A stretch of 22,914 bases of DNA, taken from NCBI GenBank assembly GCA_020200935.1, contig JAIVHR010000001.1, forward strand, positions 1 to 22,914. The letters are read 5' to 3'. The translations under genes were made by a program, and so were the position numbers. The notes beneath the pieces are model-generated. The model saw nothing but the letters and a program-made list of their open reading frames with translations, made no database searches and was not told where the DNA came from. Origin of the DNA: Sphingomonadales bacterium (GTDB taxonomy: Bacteria > Pseudomonadota > Alphaproteobacteria > Sphingomonadales > Sphingomonadaceae). Below, piece by piece: positions 1 through 6,942 of this stretch. The first letter of the stretch is position 1; each line of letters opens with the position of its first letter.

Positions 1-216
1 ATGCAGCGGCCAGCGGTCGACCGCTTCGGCCGCGATCGCGTTCAGCGCCGCCTCGGTCATGCCGGGGAACCGCTCGATCTGGAGGGCGACCAATCCGTGT
101 CCGCCGCGGACAGTGCCGCAGAAGCTCGCGATCGCGCCGGAGGCGGCGGCCTCGAGTTTGGCGATCTCGCGGCCGGGATCGAAATCGCCGGTCTGGACGG
201 CGATCCTGGGTGTCAT
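1..216 (-). CDS. moaE: Molybdopterin synthase catalytic subunit MoaE (partial, N-terminal part)
   Basis: MoaE is the large subunit of molybdopterin synthase. It transfers sulfur from the MoaD C-terminal thiocarboxylate to cyclic pyranopterin monophosphate in cytosolic molybdenum cofactor synthesis. Reading the minus strand from the ATG at 216 gives 72 residues starting MTPRIAVQTGDFDPGREI, with the family-typical stretch ASFCGTVRG and then LQIERFPGMTEAAL. The gene runs off the left edge, so about half of the usual ~150 residues is missing and the catalytic lysine region is not visible. The start codon overlaps the moaD stop in an ATGA arrangement, which implies translational coupling and equal subunit supply. 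Identification is firm from the motif and from the neighbouring moaD. Confidence 0.9.
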   Translation of the reverse strand, partial: MTPRIAVQTGDFDPGREIAKLEAAASGAIASFCGTVRGGHGLVALQIERFPGMTEAALNAIAAEAVDRWPLH

Positions 217-473
217 CCGCCGGTCACCGGTGGGAACAGCGCGATCTCGCGCGCCCCGGCTATCGGCGCATCGAGCGGCGCGAAGCGTTGGTCGATCGCC
301 GCGCGCAAGGCCGGGAGATCGGACAGCGCCTCGGCATAGCCGCCGCCTCTCTGCGCCAGCCAGGCCGCCAGTTCGCCGATCGTCTCCACATCTTTGGGCG
401 GATCGACAGTCTCGCCGTCCTTGCCGATCTTCTCGCGCAACCATGCGAAATAGAGGAGCTCGATCGCGGCCAT
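213..473 (-). CDS. moaD: Molybdopterin synthase sulfur carrier subunit MoaD
   Basis: This 86-residue ubiquitin-like protein is the small subunit of molybdopterin synthase. Its C-terminal glycine is adenylated and thiocarboxylated by MoeB-type enzymes and then feeds sulfur to MoaE. The sequence starts MAAIELLYFAWLREKIG, typical of MoaD, and ends in the required Gly-Gly (FPPVTGG). Length is normal for the family. The start is 3 nt beyond the stop of the YciI-like gene, and the stop overlaps the moaE start by 4 nt, so it sits inside a closely packed operon. The pairing with moaE and the Gly-Gly tail separate it from ThiS. Confidence 0.93.
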   Translation of the reverse strand: MAAIELLYFAWLREKIGKDGETVDPPKDVETIGELAAWLAQRGGGYAEALSDLPALRAAIDQRFAPLDAPIAGAREIALFPPVTGG

Positions 474-476
474 GGC

Positions 477-875
477 TCAGGGATCGAACGGCGCTTCGTG
501 CCGGAAACGCGGATACCACCGATCGATCTCGGCGACGAACAACCCGGCGGCAATCGCCGGATCACCTTCGACGAACCCCCGCGCCTCCGCTTCGTCACCG
601 GCGCGCAGCAGGATGAGGCCGCCATCGGCGCCGAGCGGGCCGGCGGCACGGACGCGGCCCTGCTCGAAATTCCGGGCGATATACGCACCGTGCGGTTGCA
701 AGCCCTGTTCGGAGATCGGCAGCCCGTGGCGCCAGGCAGGCCCGGCGCGATAGATGATGACATAGAGGAAGAACTCGGCGCTCGCCTGCTCCGCGCGGCT
801 ATCGGCCTGCGGCTGGGCGCTCAGCGAGCCGGCAAGAACGAACGTCAAAAGGACAATCAGGATGCGGATCGGCAT
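477..875 (-). CDS. YciI-like domain protein with signal peptide
   Basis: This 132-residue protein has an N-terminal hydrophobic segment (MPIRILIVLLTFVLAGSLSAQ) that looks like a Sec signal peptide cleaved near residue 20. A YciI/YCII-like ferredoxin-fold domain follows: FFLYVIIYRAGPAW, then GAYIARNFEQGRVRAAGPLGADGG, and later an EGDPAIAAGLFVAEIDRWYPRF segment typical of the family's second half. YciI relatives are usually small cytosolic proteins of uncertain function, so a periplasmic version is less common. The reading frame starts 9 nt after the pgsA stop, and a GGAAA ribosome-binding sequence overlaps that stop. It therefore belongs to the pgsA-moaD-moaE operon. The fold assignment is good; the biochemical role is unknown. 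Confidence 0.75.
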   Translation of the reverse strand: MPIRILIVLLTFVLAGSLSAQPQADSRAEQASAEFFLYVIIYRAGPAWRHGLPISEQGLQPHGAYIARNFEQGRVRAAGPLGADGGLILLRAGDEAEARGFVEGDPAIAAGLFVAEIDRWYPRFRHEAPFDP

Positions 876-884
876 GGCGGTTTC

Positions 885-1448
885 CTAATCCATATGCTTG
901 AGACCGGCGCGCAGATAGTCCCAGCCGGTCACCAGGGTCAGCCCGGCGGCGAGCCAGAGCGAAACCAGCCCGACCCATTCGACCCAGGCGAATTGCTCCC
1001 AGCCGGCATGGCTTACCGACCCGGCCAGGATCAGCGCGCCAAGCGAGATCATCTGGAAGGCGGTCTTCCATTTGGCGAGCTTGGTCACCGGCACCGACAC
1101 CTGCAGCCCGGCGAGGAATTCGCGCAGACCCGATACGGTGATCTCGCGCAGCAGAATGATCAGCGCGGCGATGACGTGCCAGCCTTCGATATCGCGGGTG
1201 AAGATCAGCATGACGATCACCGAGGCGATCATGATCTTGTCGGCGATCGGATCGAGAAAGATGCCGAGTTTCGAAACCATGCCCCGCGAGCGCGCCAGAT
1301 AGCCGTCGAGATAGTCGGTGATGCCGACCAGACAGTAGAGCACGAAGGCGGCGAGATAGCCGAGCCACCCCGCATTCCAGAGCAACGCCACGAGGACCGG
1401 CACCGCGAAAATGCGCGACATCGTCAAGAGGTTGGGAAGCGTGAACAT
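885..1448 (-). CDS. pgsA: CDP-diacylglycerol--glycerol-3-phosphate 3-phosphatidyltransferase
   Basis: PgsA is an inner-membrane enzyme that makes phosphatidylglycerol phosphate from CDP-diacylglycerol and glycerol 3-phosphate, the committed step to phosphatidylglycerol. The 187-residue product carries the complete CDP-alcohol phosphotransferase signature: D45, D48-G49, A52-R53, G62, D66 and D70 (DYLDGYLAR then GIFLDPIAD). Several hydrophobic membrane segments flank it. The N-terminus MFTLPNLLTMSRIF is typical of PgsA, which favours it over phosphatidylserine synthase. The ATG at 1448 is preceded by an AGGGAGG ribosome-binding site. It is the first gene of the minus-strand operon that continues into the YciI-like gene and moaDE. 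Confidence 0.93.
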   Translation of the reverse strand: MFTLPNLLTMSRIFAVPVLVALLWNAGWLGYLAAFVLYCLVGITDYLDGYLARSRGMVSKLGIFLDPIADKIMIASVIVMLIFTRDIEGWHVIAALIILLREITVSGLREFLAGLQVSVPVTKLAKWKTAFQMISLGALILAGSVSHAGWEQFAWVEWVGLVSLWLAAGLTLVTGWDYLRAGLKHMD

Positions 1449-1504
1449 CGCCGCCTCCCTAGACCAGGCAGCGATCGGAAGGAACCGTGAGCCCGGACGG
1501 CAAA

Positions 1505-1534
1505 TTGTTTAGCTTCATCGAAATTCTCTAGACT
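1505..1534 (+). promoter_or_regulatory. Candidate sigma70-type promoter for the LplT-like gene
   Basis: Within the AT-richer part of the 219-bp divergent gap between pgsA and the transporter gene there is TTGTTT at 1505-1510 and TAGACT at 1529-1534, separated by 18 nt. The -35 box keeps the TTG and the -10 box matches 4 of 6 consensus positions. This is pattern matching only. Confidence 0.3.
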
Positions 1535-1667
1535 CTTTTCGCTCGCCGCAAAAGCGCGGAACGCCACCCGGCCGTCCACAGTTCCGGCCTTGGCGGGCCT
1601 GCTCGCCTCGTCTATGGCGATGGCCGCATTTCCGGGGCACGCGGCCTCATCTTCGCCAAGGGTCCGA

Positions 1668-2975
1668 ATGCAAGTCTCGCTCGCGCTTCTCGGTCATCGT
1701 CGCTTCGGCCCGCTCTTCGGCACGCAATTGCTCGGCGCCTTCAACGACAATCTGTTCAAATTCGCGATGGTCGTGCTGGTGATCTACGAGATCTACAGCG
1801 ACCCGGCGAGGGAATTCCAGTTCAGCGCGCTGGCGACCGGGCTCTTCATCCTGCCCTTCTTCCTGTTCTCGGCGATGGCCGGGCAGCTCGCCGACAACCA
1901 CGACAAGGCGAAGATCATCCGCATCGTCAAGACGGCGGAAATCTTCATCGCGCTTGCCGGCGCGGCGGGGTTGATCCTGCAATCGATCCCGCTGATGCTG
2001 CTGGCGCTGTTCGCGCTCGGCGTACAATCGACCTTCTTCGGGCCGATCAAATATGCGATCCTGCCGCAGCATCTGGAACGCAACGAGGTGCTCGGCGGCA
2101 CCGGGCTGGTCGAGGCCGGCACCTATATCGCGATCCTCTGCGGCACGATCCTCGGCGGGGTGATCGTCGATCTGTTCGGCGCCGGCTGGGCGGCCGCCTT
2201 CGTGCTCGGCGTGGCGCTGCTCGGGCGGCTTTGCGCGCATTATGTGCCCCCGGCGCCGGCGCAGAAGGAGCCCGAGCCGATCGATTACAATATCCTGCGC
2301 TCTTCCTGGCGGCTGGTGAACGGTACGCTGCATATCCGCCGGCTGTTCCTCGCCATCGTCTCGATCAGCTTCTTCTGGACGATCGGATCGGTGCTGGTGA
2401 TCCAGTTCCCGCCGCTGGTGAAGAATGTGCTGACCGCCGACCCGACCGTCGCCAGCCTGTTTCTCGGCGTCTTCTCAATCGGCATCGCGATCGGATCGAT
2501 CCTGATCAACCGATTGCTGCGCGGCCGGGTGTCGGCACGCTTCGCCCCGGTCAGCGTACTGGCGATGGGCGGCTTCGTGCTGGTGCTCTATTTCATCGCC
2601 AAGAGCTGGGTCGGTCTGCCCGGCGAAGCGCTCTACGATCTCGGCGAATTCATGGCGCTCAGCAACGCCTGGGCGGTGTTGCTGACCCTGCTCGGCATCG
2701 CGATGGCCGGCGGCATGTTCGTCGTGCCGCTCTATGCCTTCCTGACGACGACGGTCGAGCTCAGCCAGACCGCCCGGACGGTGGCGGCGAACAATGTCGT
2801 CAATTCGGGCTGCATGGTGCTCGGCGCGCTCGCCGCCTTCGGTCTCAGCCTGGTCGGCGTGTCGACCACCGAGCAGCTGTTCCTCGTCGCCGCCATGTGC
2901 CTGGTCGCGGCCTGGCTCGCATGGCTGCTCCACAAGGCCTGCGACCTGCCGCTTGCGAGCGCACCGGCAGAGTAA
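1668..2975 (+). CDS. MFS transporter of the lysophospholipid transporter (LplT/Aas N-terminal) type
   Basis: This 435-residue protein is a polytopic membrane protein of the major facilitator superfamily. Near the N-terminus it has GAFNDNLFKFAMVVLVIY, and further on FFGPIKYAILPQHLERNEVLGGTGLVEAGTYIAI read in pieces. Both match LplT and the transporter half of Aas-type acyltransferase fusions, which flip lysophospholipids inward for re-acylation. About twelve hydrophobic segments are visible. I chose the ATG at 1668 because AAGGG lies 5 nt upstream; the frame is open back to a TTG at 1590, which has no comparable ribosome-binding site. No acyltransferase domain follows here. Its placement opposite pgsA fits a membrane-lipid theme, but substrate specificity is inferred. 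Confidence 0.82.
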   Translation: MQVSLALLGHRRFGPLFGTQLLGAFNDNLFKFAMVVLVIYEIYSDPAREFQFSALATGLFILPFFLFSAMAGQLADNHDKAKIIRIVKTAEIFIALAGAAGLILQSIPLMLLALFALGVQSTFFGPIKYAILPQHLERNEVLGGTGLVEAGTYIAILCGTILGGVIVDLFGAGWAAAFVLGVALLGRLCAHYVPPAPAQKEPEPIDYNILRSSWRLVNGTLHIRRLFLAIVSISFFWTIGSVLVIQFPPLVKNVLTADPTVASLFLGVFSIGIAIGSILINRLLRGRVSARFAPVSVLAMGGFVLVLYFIAKSWVGLPGEALYDLGEFMALSNAWAVLLTLLGIAMAGGMFVVPLYAFLTTTVELSQTARTVAANNVVNSGCMVLGALAAFGLSLVGVSTTEQLFLVAAMCLVAAWLAWLLHKACDLPLASAPAE

Positions 2976-2978
2976 TGC

Positions 2979-3170
2979 TCAGCCGAGCCAGGTAATGAAG
3001 AAGACGAAGCTTCCGGCCAGCGACATGGTGAAGAAACGCGCATCGGCGGCGAGCTCGCTCGGCTCGGCAAGAGGCGACCGCACCGCAGCGAAAGGCTCGC
3101 GGCGCGCCGCGCGCCGGATCAGCGCGGCGGTCAGCGGCGGATAGAGCGAATCGGTCGGTGCGGTCGCCAT
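2979..3170 (-). CDS. Small protein with C-terminal membrane segment, unknown function
   Basis: A 63-residue reading frame starts at the ATG at 3170 and ends 3 nt from the convergent transporter stop. The first ~45 residues are soluble and rich in Arg, Ala and Pro (for example LTAALIRRAARREPFAAVRSP). The last ~17 form one hydrophobic helix (SLAGSFVFFITWLG). I do not recognise a named family. It is supported by its tight fit between neighbours, its gene-like hydrophobicity pattern and an AT-rich presumed promoter just upstream. No clear Shine-Dalgarno precedes the start, so the message may be leaderless or nearly so. Confidence 0.6.
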   Translation of the reverse strand: MATAPTDSLYPPLTAALIRRAARREPFAAVRSPLAEPSELAADARFFTMSLAGSFVFFITWLG

Positions 3171-3178
3171 ACCCGCGA

Positions 3179-3195
3179 GTTAACAATTTGTTTAC
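3179..3195 (-). promoter_or_regulatory. Candidate CtrA-like site upstream of the small membrane protein
   Basis: On the minus strand the sequence reads TAAA, seven bases, then TTAAC. This is one mismatch from the alphaproteobacterial CtrA consensus TTAA-N7-TTAAC. It ends about 9 nt before the start codon of the 63-residue gene. A second isolated TTAAC lies at 3220-3224. AT-rich bases stand out here against very GC-rich surroundings. This is a motif resemblance only. Confidence 0.3.
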
Positions 3196-3241
3196 ACTGT
3201 TGTTGACCCCCCAAGAGGGTTAACGCGGCGCGCGCCGCCGC

Positions 3242-3260
3242 CTGTCCCGTGGCGGGACAG
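3242..3260. repeat. Perfect 8-bp stem inverted repeat
   Basis: CTGTCCCG at 3242-3249 and CGGGACAG at 3253-3260 form a perfect inverted repeat around a TGG loop, in the gap between the small membrane protein and the lyase gene. No T-run follows on either strand, so it looks more like an operator or RNA hairpin than a standard terminator. A second inverted repeat, GCTAAC at 3274-3279 and GTTAGC at 3289-3294, covers the stop codon of the lyase gene. Confidence 0.5.
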
Positions 3261-3289
3261 CACATGATTTATGGCTAACGGCGAGGCGG

Positions 3290-4129
3290 TTAGCGGGCGA
3301 TGCTGTCGGCCAGCGCGAGCAGACGGCGTGCCTCGGCGAGATGCAGCCGCTCTGCCATCCCGCCCTCGACGCGCAGCACGCCCTTGCCCGCATTGGCCGG
3401 ATCCTCGAAGGCGGCGACGATCGCGCGGGCGCGGGCGATCGCCGCGTCGTCGGGCGCGAAGACGCGGTTGCAGGGATTAATCTGGCTCGGATGGATCACC
3501 GTCTTGCCGTCAAAGCCGAGCGCCCTGCCCTGCCGGCATTCGGCGGCGAAGCCGTCGGCATCCTCGAGATCGTTGAACACCCCGTCGATCGCCGCCAGCC
3601 CATTGGCGCGCGCCGCCATCACCGTCATCGACAGCGCGGCGAGGAACGCCTCGCGCCCGGGGCTCATCTCGGCCCGTATTTCCTTGGCGAGATCGTTGGT
3701 GCCGACGACCAGCGCCGCGAGCCCCTCGGCCGCCGCCAATTCGCCGATGCCGAGCACGGCCCGCGGCGTTTCGACCATCGCCCAGACCGGCATGCCGGGA
3801 TCGCGCCAGATGGAGAGATCGGCGGCGCGCTCGGGCTTGGGCACGAGCACCGCGTCGGGCCGCGCCGTATGCACCATCTTCAGATCGCCCTCGCCCCATT
3901 CACTGTCGGCCGCATTGACCCGCACGACGAGCTCCGCGCGGCCGAAGCCGCCCTCGCCGACCGCCGCCGCGACCGCCGCGCGCGCTTCGGGTTTGGCCTC
4001 GGGCGCGACGGCATCCTCGAGATCGAGCATCACGACATCGGCATCGAGAGCGCGCGCCTTGGCGATCGCCCGCGGCTTGTCGCCGGGGATATAGAGGCAG
4101 GTGCGGCGCGGGCGGGGAGCGTCTGTCAT
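3290..4129 (-). CDS. HpcH/HpaI-CitE family CoA-ester lyase
   Basis: This 279-residue protein is related to the citrate lyase beta subunit and to malyl-, citramalyl- and (3S)-malyl-CoA lyases, which cleave or form C-C bonds in hydroxyacyl-CoA esters using Mg2+. Visible motifs in order are the N-terminal RRTCLYIPGDKPRAIAKA, the metal/substrate segment VMLDLEDAV, MVETPRA with the conserved Glu, GTNDLAKEI, and GFDGKTVIHPSQI near the end. The ATG at 4129 is preceded by GGAAGG; upstream in-frame codons extend into the divergent promoter region and were not used. It is divergently transcribed from the enoyl-CoA hydratase across 101 bp, suggesting shared control of acyl-CoA breakdown. The exact substrate cannot be read from sequence. 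Confidence 0.87.
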   Translation of the reverse strand: MTDAPRPRRTCLYIPGDKPRAIAKARALDADVVMLDLEDAVAPEAKPEARAAVAAAVGEGGFGRAELVVRVNAADSEWGEGDLKMVHTARPDAVLVPKPERAADLSIWRDPGMPVWAMVETPRAVLGIGELAAAEGLAALVVGTNDLAKEIRAEMSPGREAFLAALSMTVMAARANGLAAIDGVFNDLEDADGFAAECRQGRALGFDGKTVIHPSQINPCNRVFAPDDAAIARARAIVAAFEDPANAGKGVLRVEGGMAERLHLAEARRLLALADSIAR

Positions 4130-4230
4130 GGCCGCCTTCCTCTCCGAGAGTTTCGCGGAGCGCAAGCTCTCGCTCCCATTTCCGTTCGATGCTTTGCAAG
4201 GATGCGAGGCCACGAACAAGGAGAACCGCC

Positions 4231-4992
4231 ATGACCGACGCCGTGCTGACCGATCGCGAGGACGGGGTGCTGACGATCATCATCAACCGCCCCGAGGCGA
4301 AGAATGCCGTCAACAAACAGGTCGCCGAGGGCATCGCCGCGGCGCTCGACGCGCTCGATAGCGATGACGAATTGCGCGTGGGCATCCTGACCGGGGCCGG
4401 CGGCACATTTTGCTCGGGGATGGACCTCAAGGCCTTCCTCAGGGGCGAAACGCCGATCGTCGCCGGGCGCGGCTTCGGCGGATTGACCCAGCAGCTGCCG
4501 CAAAAACCGCTGATCGCCGCGGTCGATGGCTATGCGCTGGCCGGCGGCATGGAACTCGCCATCAGCTGCGACCTGATCGTCGCCAACCGCGAAGCCAAAT
4601 TCGGCATCCCCGAGGTCAAGCGCGGGCTGGCCGCCGGTGCCGGCGGACTGCTCAAGCTGCCGCGCCAGATCAACCCGCGGCTCGCCATGGAGCTGGCGCT
4701 GACCGGCGAATTCATCACCGCCGAGCGCGCCCACGAAATCGGGTTGATCAACCACATCACCTTCGGCCCGTCGATCGAGGGCGCGAAGGAACTCGCCGCC
4801 AGGATCAACGAGAACGGCCCGCTCGCTGTGCGGGTCAGCAAGCAGGTGATCGTCGAATCGGCCGAATGGAGCGAGGAGGAGATGTGGAAGAAGCAGAATG
4901 AGTTGACCGCCCCGGTCTTCGTCTCCGAAGACGCCCGCGAAGGCGCCGCCGCCTTCGCCGAAAAGCGCAAGCCCGAATGGAAGGGGAAATAG
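4231..4992 (+). CDS. Enoyl-CoA hydratase/isomerase (crotonase) family protein
   Basis: This 253-residue crotonase-fold enzyme probably hydrates or isomerises an enoyl-CoA in the cytosol. It has the N-terminal hallmark GVLTIIINRPEAKNAVN, the oxyanion-hole stretch GAGGTFCSGMDLKAF (about residues 55-69), and LAGGMELAISCDL. Both catalytic glutamates expected of true hydratases are in place: E108 in GGMELA and E128 in GIPEVKRGL. The start at 4231 has AAGGAG 8 nt upstream and replaces a longer frame opening at 4189. The length is that of single-domain family members. The divergent CoA-ester lyase suggests a linked acyl-CoA pathway, but the substrate is inferred, not seen. Confidence 0.9.
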   Translation: MTDAVLTDREDGVLTIIINRPEAKNAVNKQVAEGIAAALDALDSDDELRVGILTGAGGTFCSGMDLKAFLRGETPIVAGRGFGGLTQQLPQKPLIAAVDGYALAGGMELAISCDLIVANREAKFGIPEVKRGLAAGAGGLLKLPRQINPRLAMELALTGEFITAERAHEIGLINHITFGPSIEGAKELAARINENGPLAVRVSKQVIVESAEWSEEEMWKKQNELTAPVFVSEDAREGAAAFAEKRKPEWKGK

Positions 4993-5101
4993 GGGCGAAC
5001 ATCCCAATTCCCCGAGCCGGGACAACGATACCCTCGGTAGCGACCGGCAATTACGGGGGTGTCGACGCAACCCTGCCCTCTGGCGAAAATTGCTTTCAAC
5101 C

Positions 5102-5107
5102 TATATA
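5102..5107 (+). promoter_or_regulatory. Candidate -10 element upstream of the exported protein gene
   Basis: TATATA at 5102-5107 lies in a short AT-rich stretch 30 nt before the chosen start of the exported protein gene. No good -35 hexamer lies at 16-18 nt, so only a -10-like box can be pointed out. Confidence 0.25.
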
Positions 5108-5136
5108 GTTGGGCTTTCGCACAGGAATGGCCGGCA

Positions 5137-5664
5137 ATGGCAGGCGCGACTTCATCGGTGTTTCAAACCCGGCTTCGGCGGCTTGCGGTCGTGGCTGCAA
5201 TCGGGATTTGGCAGACCACCACCCTTCCCGCCCAGACGCCGACCTTGGCCCCCGACGCCGACTCGCCGGGCGCCACGCAGACCGATCCGGCGGACCGCCT
5301 GACGAATTTGACCGGTTTCGATCTGGCGAGGCAATCCAACGGCGCGAACCAGCGCAGCAACGGGGATGGAGACCTCCCGTTGGCGCCGCAACCCCGTCTC
5401 GTGTTCCTCTCGGATCGGCCGATCGACGCCCACACACAAGCGCGATTGCTGGCCGGAACCGGATTGTCCGCCGGGCTCGATCCGGACGAGAGCGACTTGG
5501 CGGAGATCGATCTCCAGCTCGGCGACGAAGCGGGTCCAAGGCTGACCGGGAGCTTCGGCCTGTCGAGTCAGCCGCGCGAGCTGGATCCCTCCAATGTCTT
5601 CTTTTTGCGCGGCCAGACGGTCCGCGAGGACCGGGCCGTCGCCAACATAGGCATCGAATTCTAG
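5137..5664 (+). CDS. Secreted or periplasmic protein of unknown function
   Basis: The product is 175 residues if started at the ATG at 5137. It opens with MAGATSSVFQTRLRRLAVVAAIGIWQ, which has an n-region with three arginines, a hydrophobic core and a possible cleavage site near LPAQ (about residue 33). A Pro-, Asp- and Asn-rich linker (about residues 35-85) follows, then a more ordered half with PRLVFLSDRPIDAHTQ, LAEIDLQLGD and LTGSFGLSSQ. It ends in ANIGIEF, an alternating pattern with terminal Phe that recalls outer-membrane beta-strands, though one strand is not a barrel. The frame is open upstream to a GTG at 5059. I do not recognise the family. It stands alone between the crotonase and flavoprotein genes. 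Confidence 0.6.
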   Translation: MAGATSSVFQTRLRRLAVVAAIGIWQTTTLPAQTPTLAPDADSPGATQTDPADRLTNLTGFDLARQSNGANQRSNGDGDLPLAPQPRLVFLSDRPIDAHTQARLLAGTGLSAGLDPDESDLAEIDLQLGDEAGPRLTGSFGLSSQPRELDPSNVFFLRGQTVREDRAVANIGIEF

Positions 5665-5764
5665 CCGGCGGTCCTCCGGCGAACGGACCTTCCCTTCACC
5701 AGGCACAAGGCCCCGCGAAAGAGCGAAAGGCGCAGATCCGCACCGGCTGCGCCGGCCGTCGCGA

Positions 5765-5784
5765 GGTTGACGCGCGCGTCAACC
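5765..5784. promoter_or_regulatory. Perfect 20-bp palindrome, likely operator of the flavoprotein gene
   Basis: Two perfect 10-bp half sites, GGTTGACGCG and CGCGTCAACC, abut at 5774/5775, 43 nt upstream of the 5828 start. The core TTGACG-N4-CGTCAA has the geometry of dimeric regulator sites, including MerR-type LiuR sites that control acyl-CoA genes in proteobacteria. The palindrome is seen directly; the regulator is a guess. Confidence 0.55.
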
Positions 5785-5827
5785 CGGACGACAAGCGCGG
5801 CTGAAACAGTTCAAGGGAGGCCGCCGC

Positions 5828-6814
5828 ATGAAGACCCGCATCACCGAATTGTTCGGCATCGAGCATCCGATCATCCAGGGCGGCATGCATTATGTCGGCT
5901 TCGCCGAACTGGCAGCCGCCGTCTCGGAGGCCGGCGGACTCGGGATCATCACCGGGCTGACGCAGAAGACTCCGCAAGATCTCGACAAGGAGATCAGGAA
6001 AGCGCGCGAGCTGACCGACAAGCCGATCGGGGTGAACCTGACCTTCCTCCCGGCCTTCACCCAGCCGCCCTACCCCGAATATATCGACGCGATCATTTCG
6101 AACGGCGTGAAGATCGTCGAGACCGCCGGGCGCAATCCCGAAGAGCATCTGCCCAAGCTGAAAGAGGCCGGCGTCAAGATCATCCATAAATGCACGAGCG
6201 TCCGGCATTCGCTCAAGGCGCAGAAGATCGGCTGCGACGCGGTCTCGGTCGACGGTTTCGAATGCGGCGGTCATCCGGGCGAGGACGACATCCCCAACAT
6301 GATCCTGCTGCCGCGCGCCGCCGACGAGCTCGACATTCCGTTCGTGGCCTCGGGCGGGCAAGCCGATGCGCGCAGCCTCGTCGCGAGCCTCGCGATGGGC
6401 GCCGACGGCATCAACATGGGCACCCGCTTCATCGCCACCAAGGAGGCCCCCGTCCACGACAACGTCAAGCAGGCGATCGTCGCGGCAAGCGAGCTCGATA
6501 CGCGGCTTGTCATGCGGCCGCTCAGGAATACCGAGCGCGTGCTCGCGAACGACGCCGTCGAGGAAATTCTCAGGATCGAGAAGGAAAAGGGCGACGATCT
6601 CCAGATCACCGACATTCTCGAGCAGGTCGCAGGGGTCTATCCCGAGATCATGCTCGAAGGCGAGATGGACCGCGGCGCCTGGAGCTGCGGCATGGTCGCC
6701 GGCCTGATCCACGATGTGCCAAGCTGCAAGGAACTGATCGACGGGATCATGGAGGAGGCGGAGACGATCATTCGCGGGAGGTTGGAGGGCTTTCTAGGGG
6801 AACGTACGCTCTAG
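5828..6814 (+). CDS. Nitronate monooxygenase / FabK-like FMN-dependent flavoprotein
   Basis: This 328-residue TIM-barrel flavoprotein belongs to the 2-nitropropane dioxygenase family, which oxidises alkyl nitronates or, in the FabK branch, reduces enoyl-ACP. Motifs are the N-terminal GIEHPIIQGGM (FMN-site loop), EAGGLGIITG, VDGFECGGHPGEDD with the conserved His149 in the position of the nitronate-oxidising histidine, VASGGQADARS (about 173-183), and GADGINMGTRF (191-201), the phosphate-binding end of the barrel. An AAGGGAGG ribosome-binding site precedes the ATG. Many proteobacterial relatives sit among acyl-CoA genes, as here downstream of a crotonase, so a role on an acyl substrate is possible. 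The reaction is not determinable from sequence. Confidence 0.88.
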   Translation: MKTRITELFGIEHPIIQGGMHYVGFAELAAAVSEAGGLGIITGLTQKTPQDLDKEIRKARELTDKPIGVNLTFLPAFTQPPYPEYIDAIISNGVKIVETAGRNPEEHLPKLKEAGVKIIHKCTSVRHSLKAQKIGCDAVSVDGFECGGHPGEDDIPNMILLPRAADELDIPFVASGGQADARSLVASLAMGADGINMGTRFIATKEAPVHDNVKQAIVAASELDTRLVMRPLRNTERVLANDAVEEILRIEKEKGDDLQITDILEQVAGVYPEIMLEGEMDRGAWSCGMVAGLIHDVPSCKELIDGIMEEAETIIRGRLEGFLGERTL

Positions 6815-6942
6815 ACAACGCGCGGCGCGACCAACTCATTTCACACCGGACCTTGCGTCTTCCGTGATTAAACGGCTAATTTGATTCGCCAAGACTATCC
6901 GAAATCATGTATTGACCTTTCTCCATCGAGGGGGAGGGAAAA

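Noticed and set aside
210..1490. 426-codon plus-strand frame opposite moaD, the YciI-like gene and pgsA
   Set aside because: The minus strand has motif-complete MoaD and PgsA with good ribosome-binding sites; the plus-strand translation is compositionally shadow-like.
1590..1667. N-terminal extension of the LplT-like transporter from TTG 1590
   Set aside because: No ribosome-binding site at 1590, 1614 or 1620, and the extension lacks family similarity, while 1668 has AAGGG at good spacing.
3274..3294. Inverted repeat over the lyase stop codon as a terminator
   Set aside because: The stem is only 6 bp with a 9-nt loop and no T-run follows on the minus strand.
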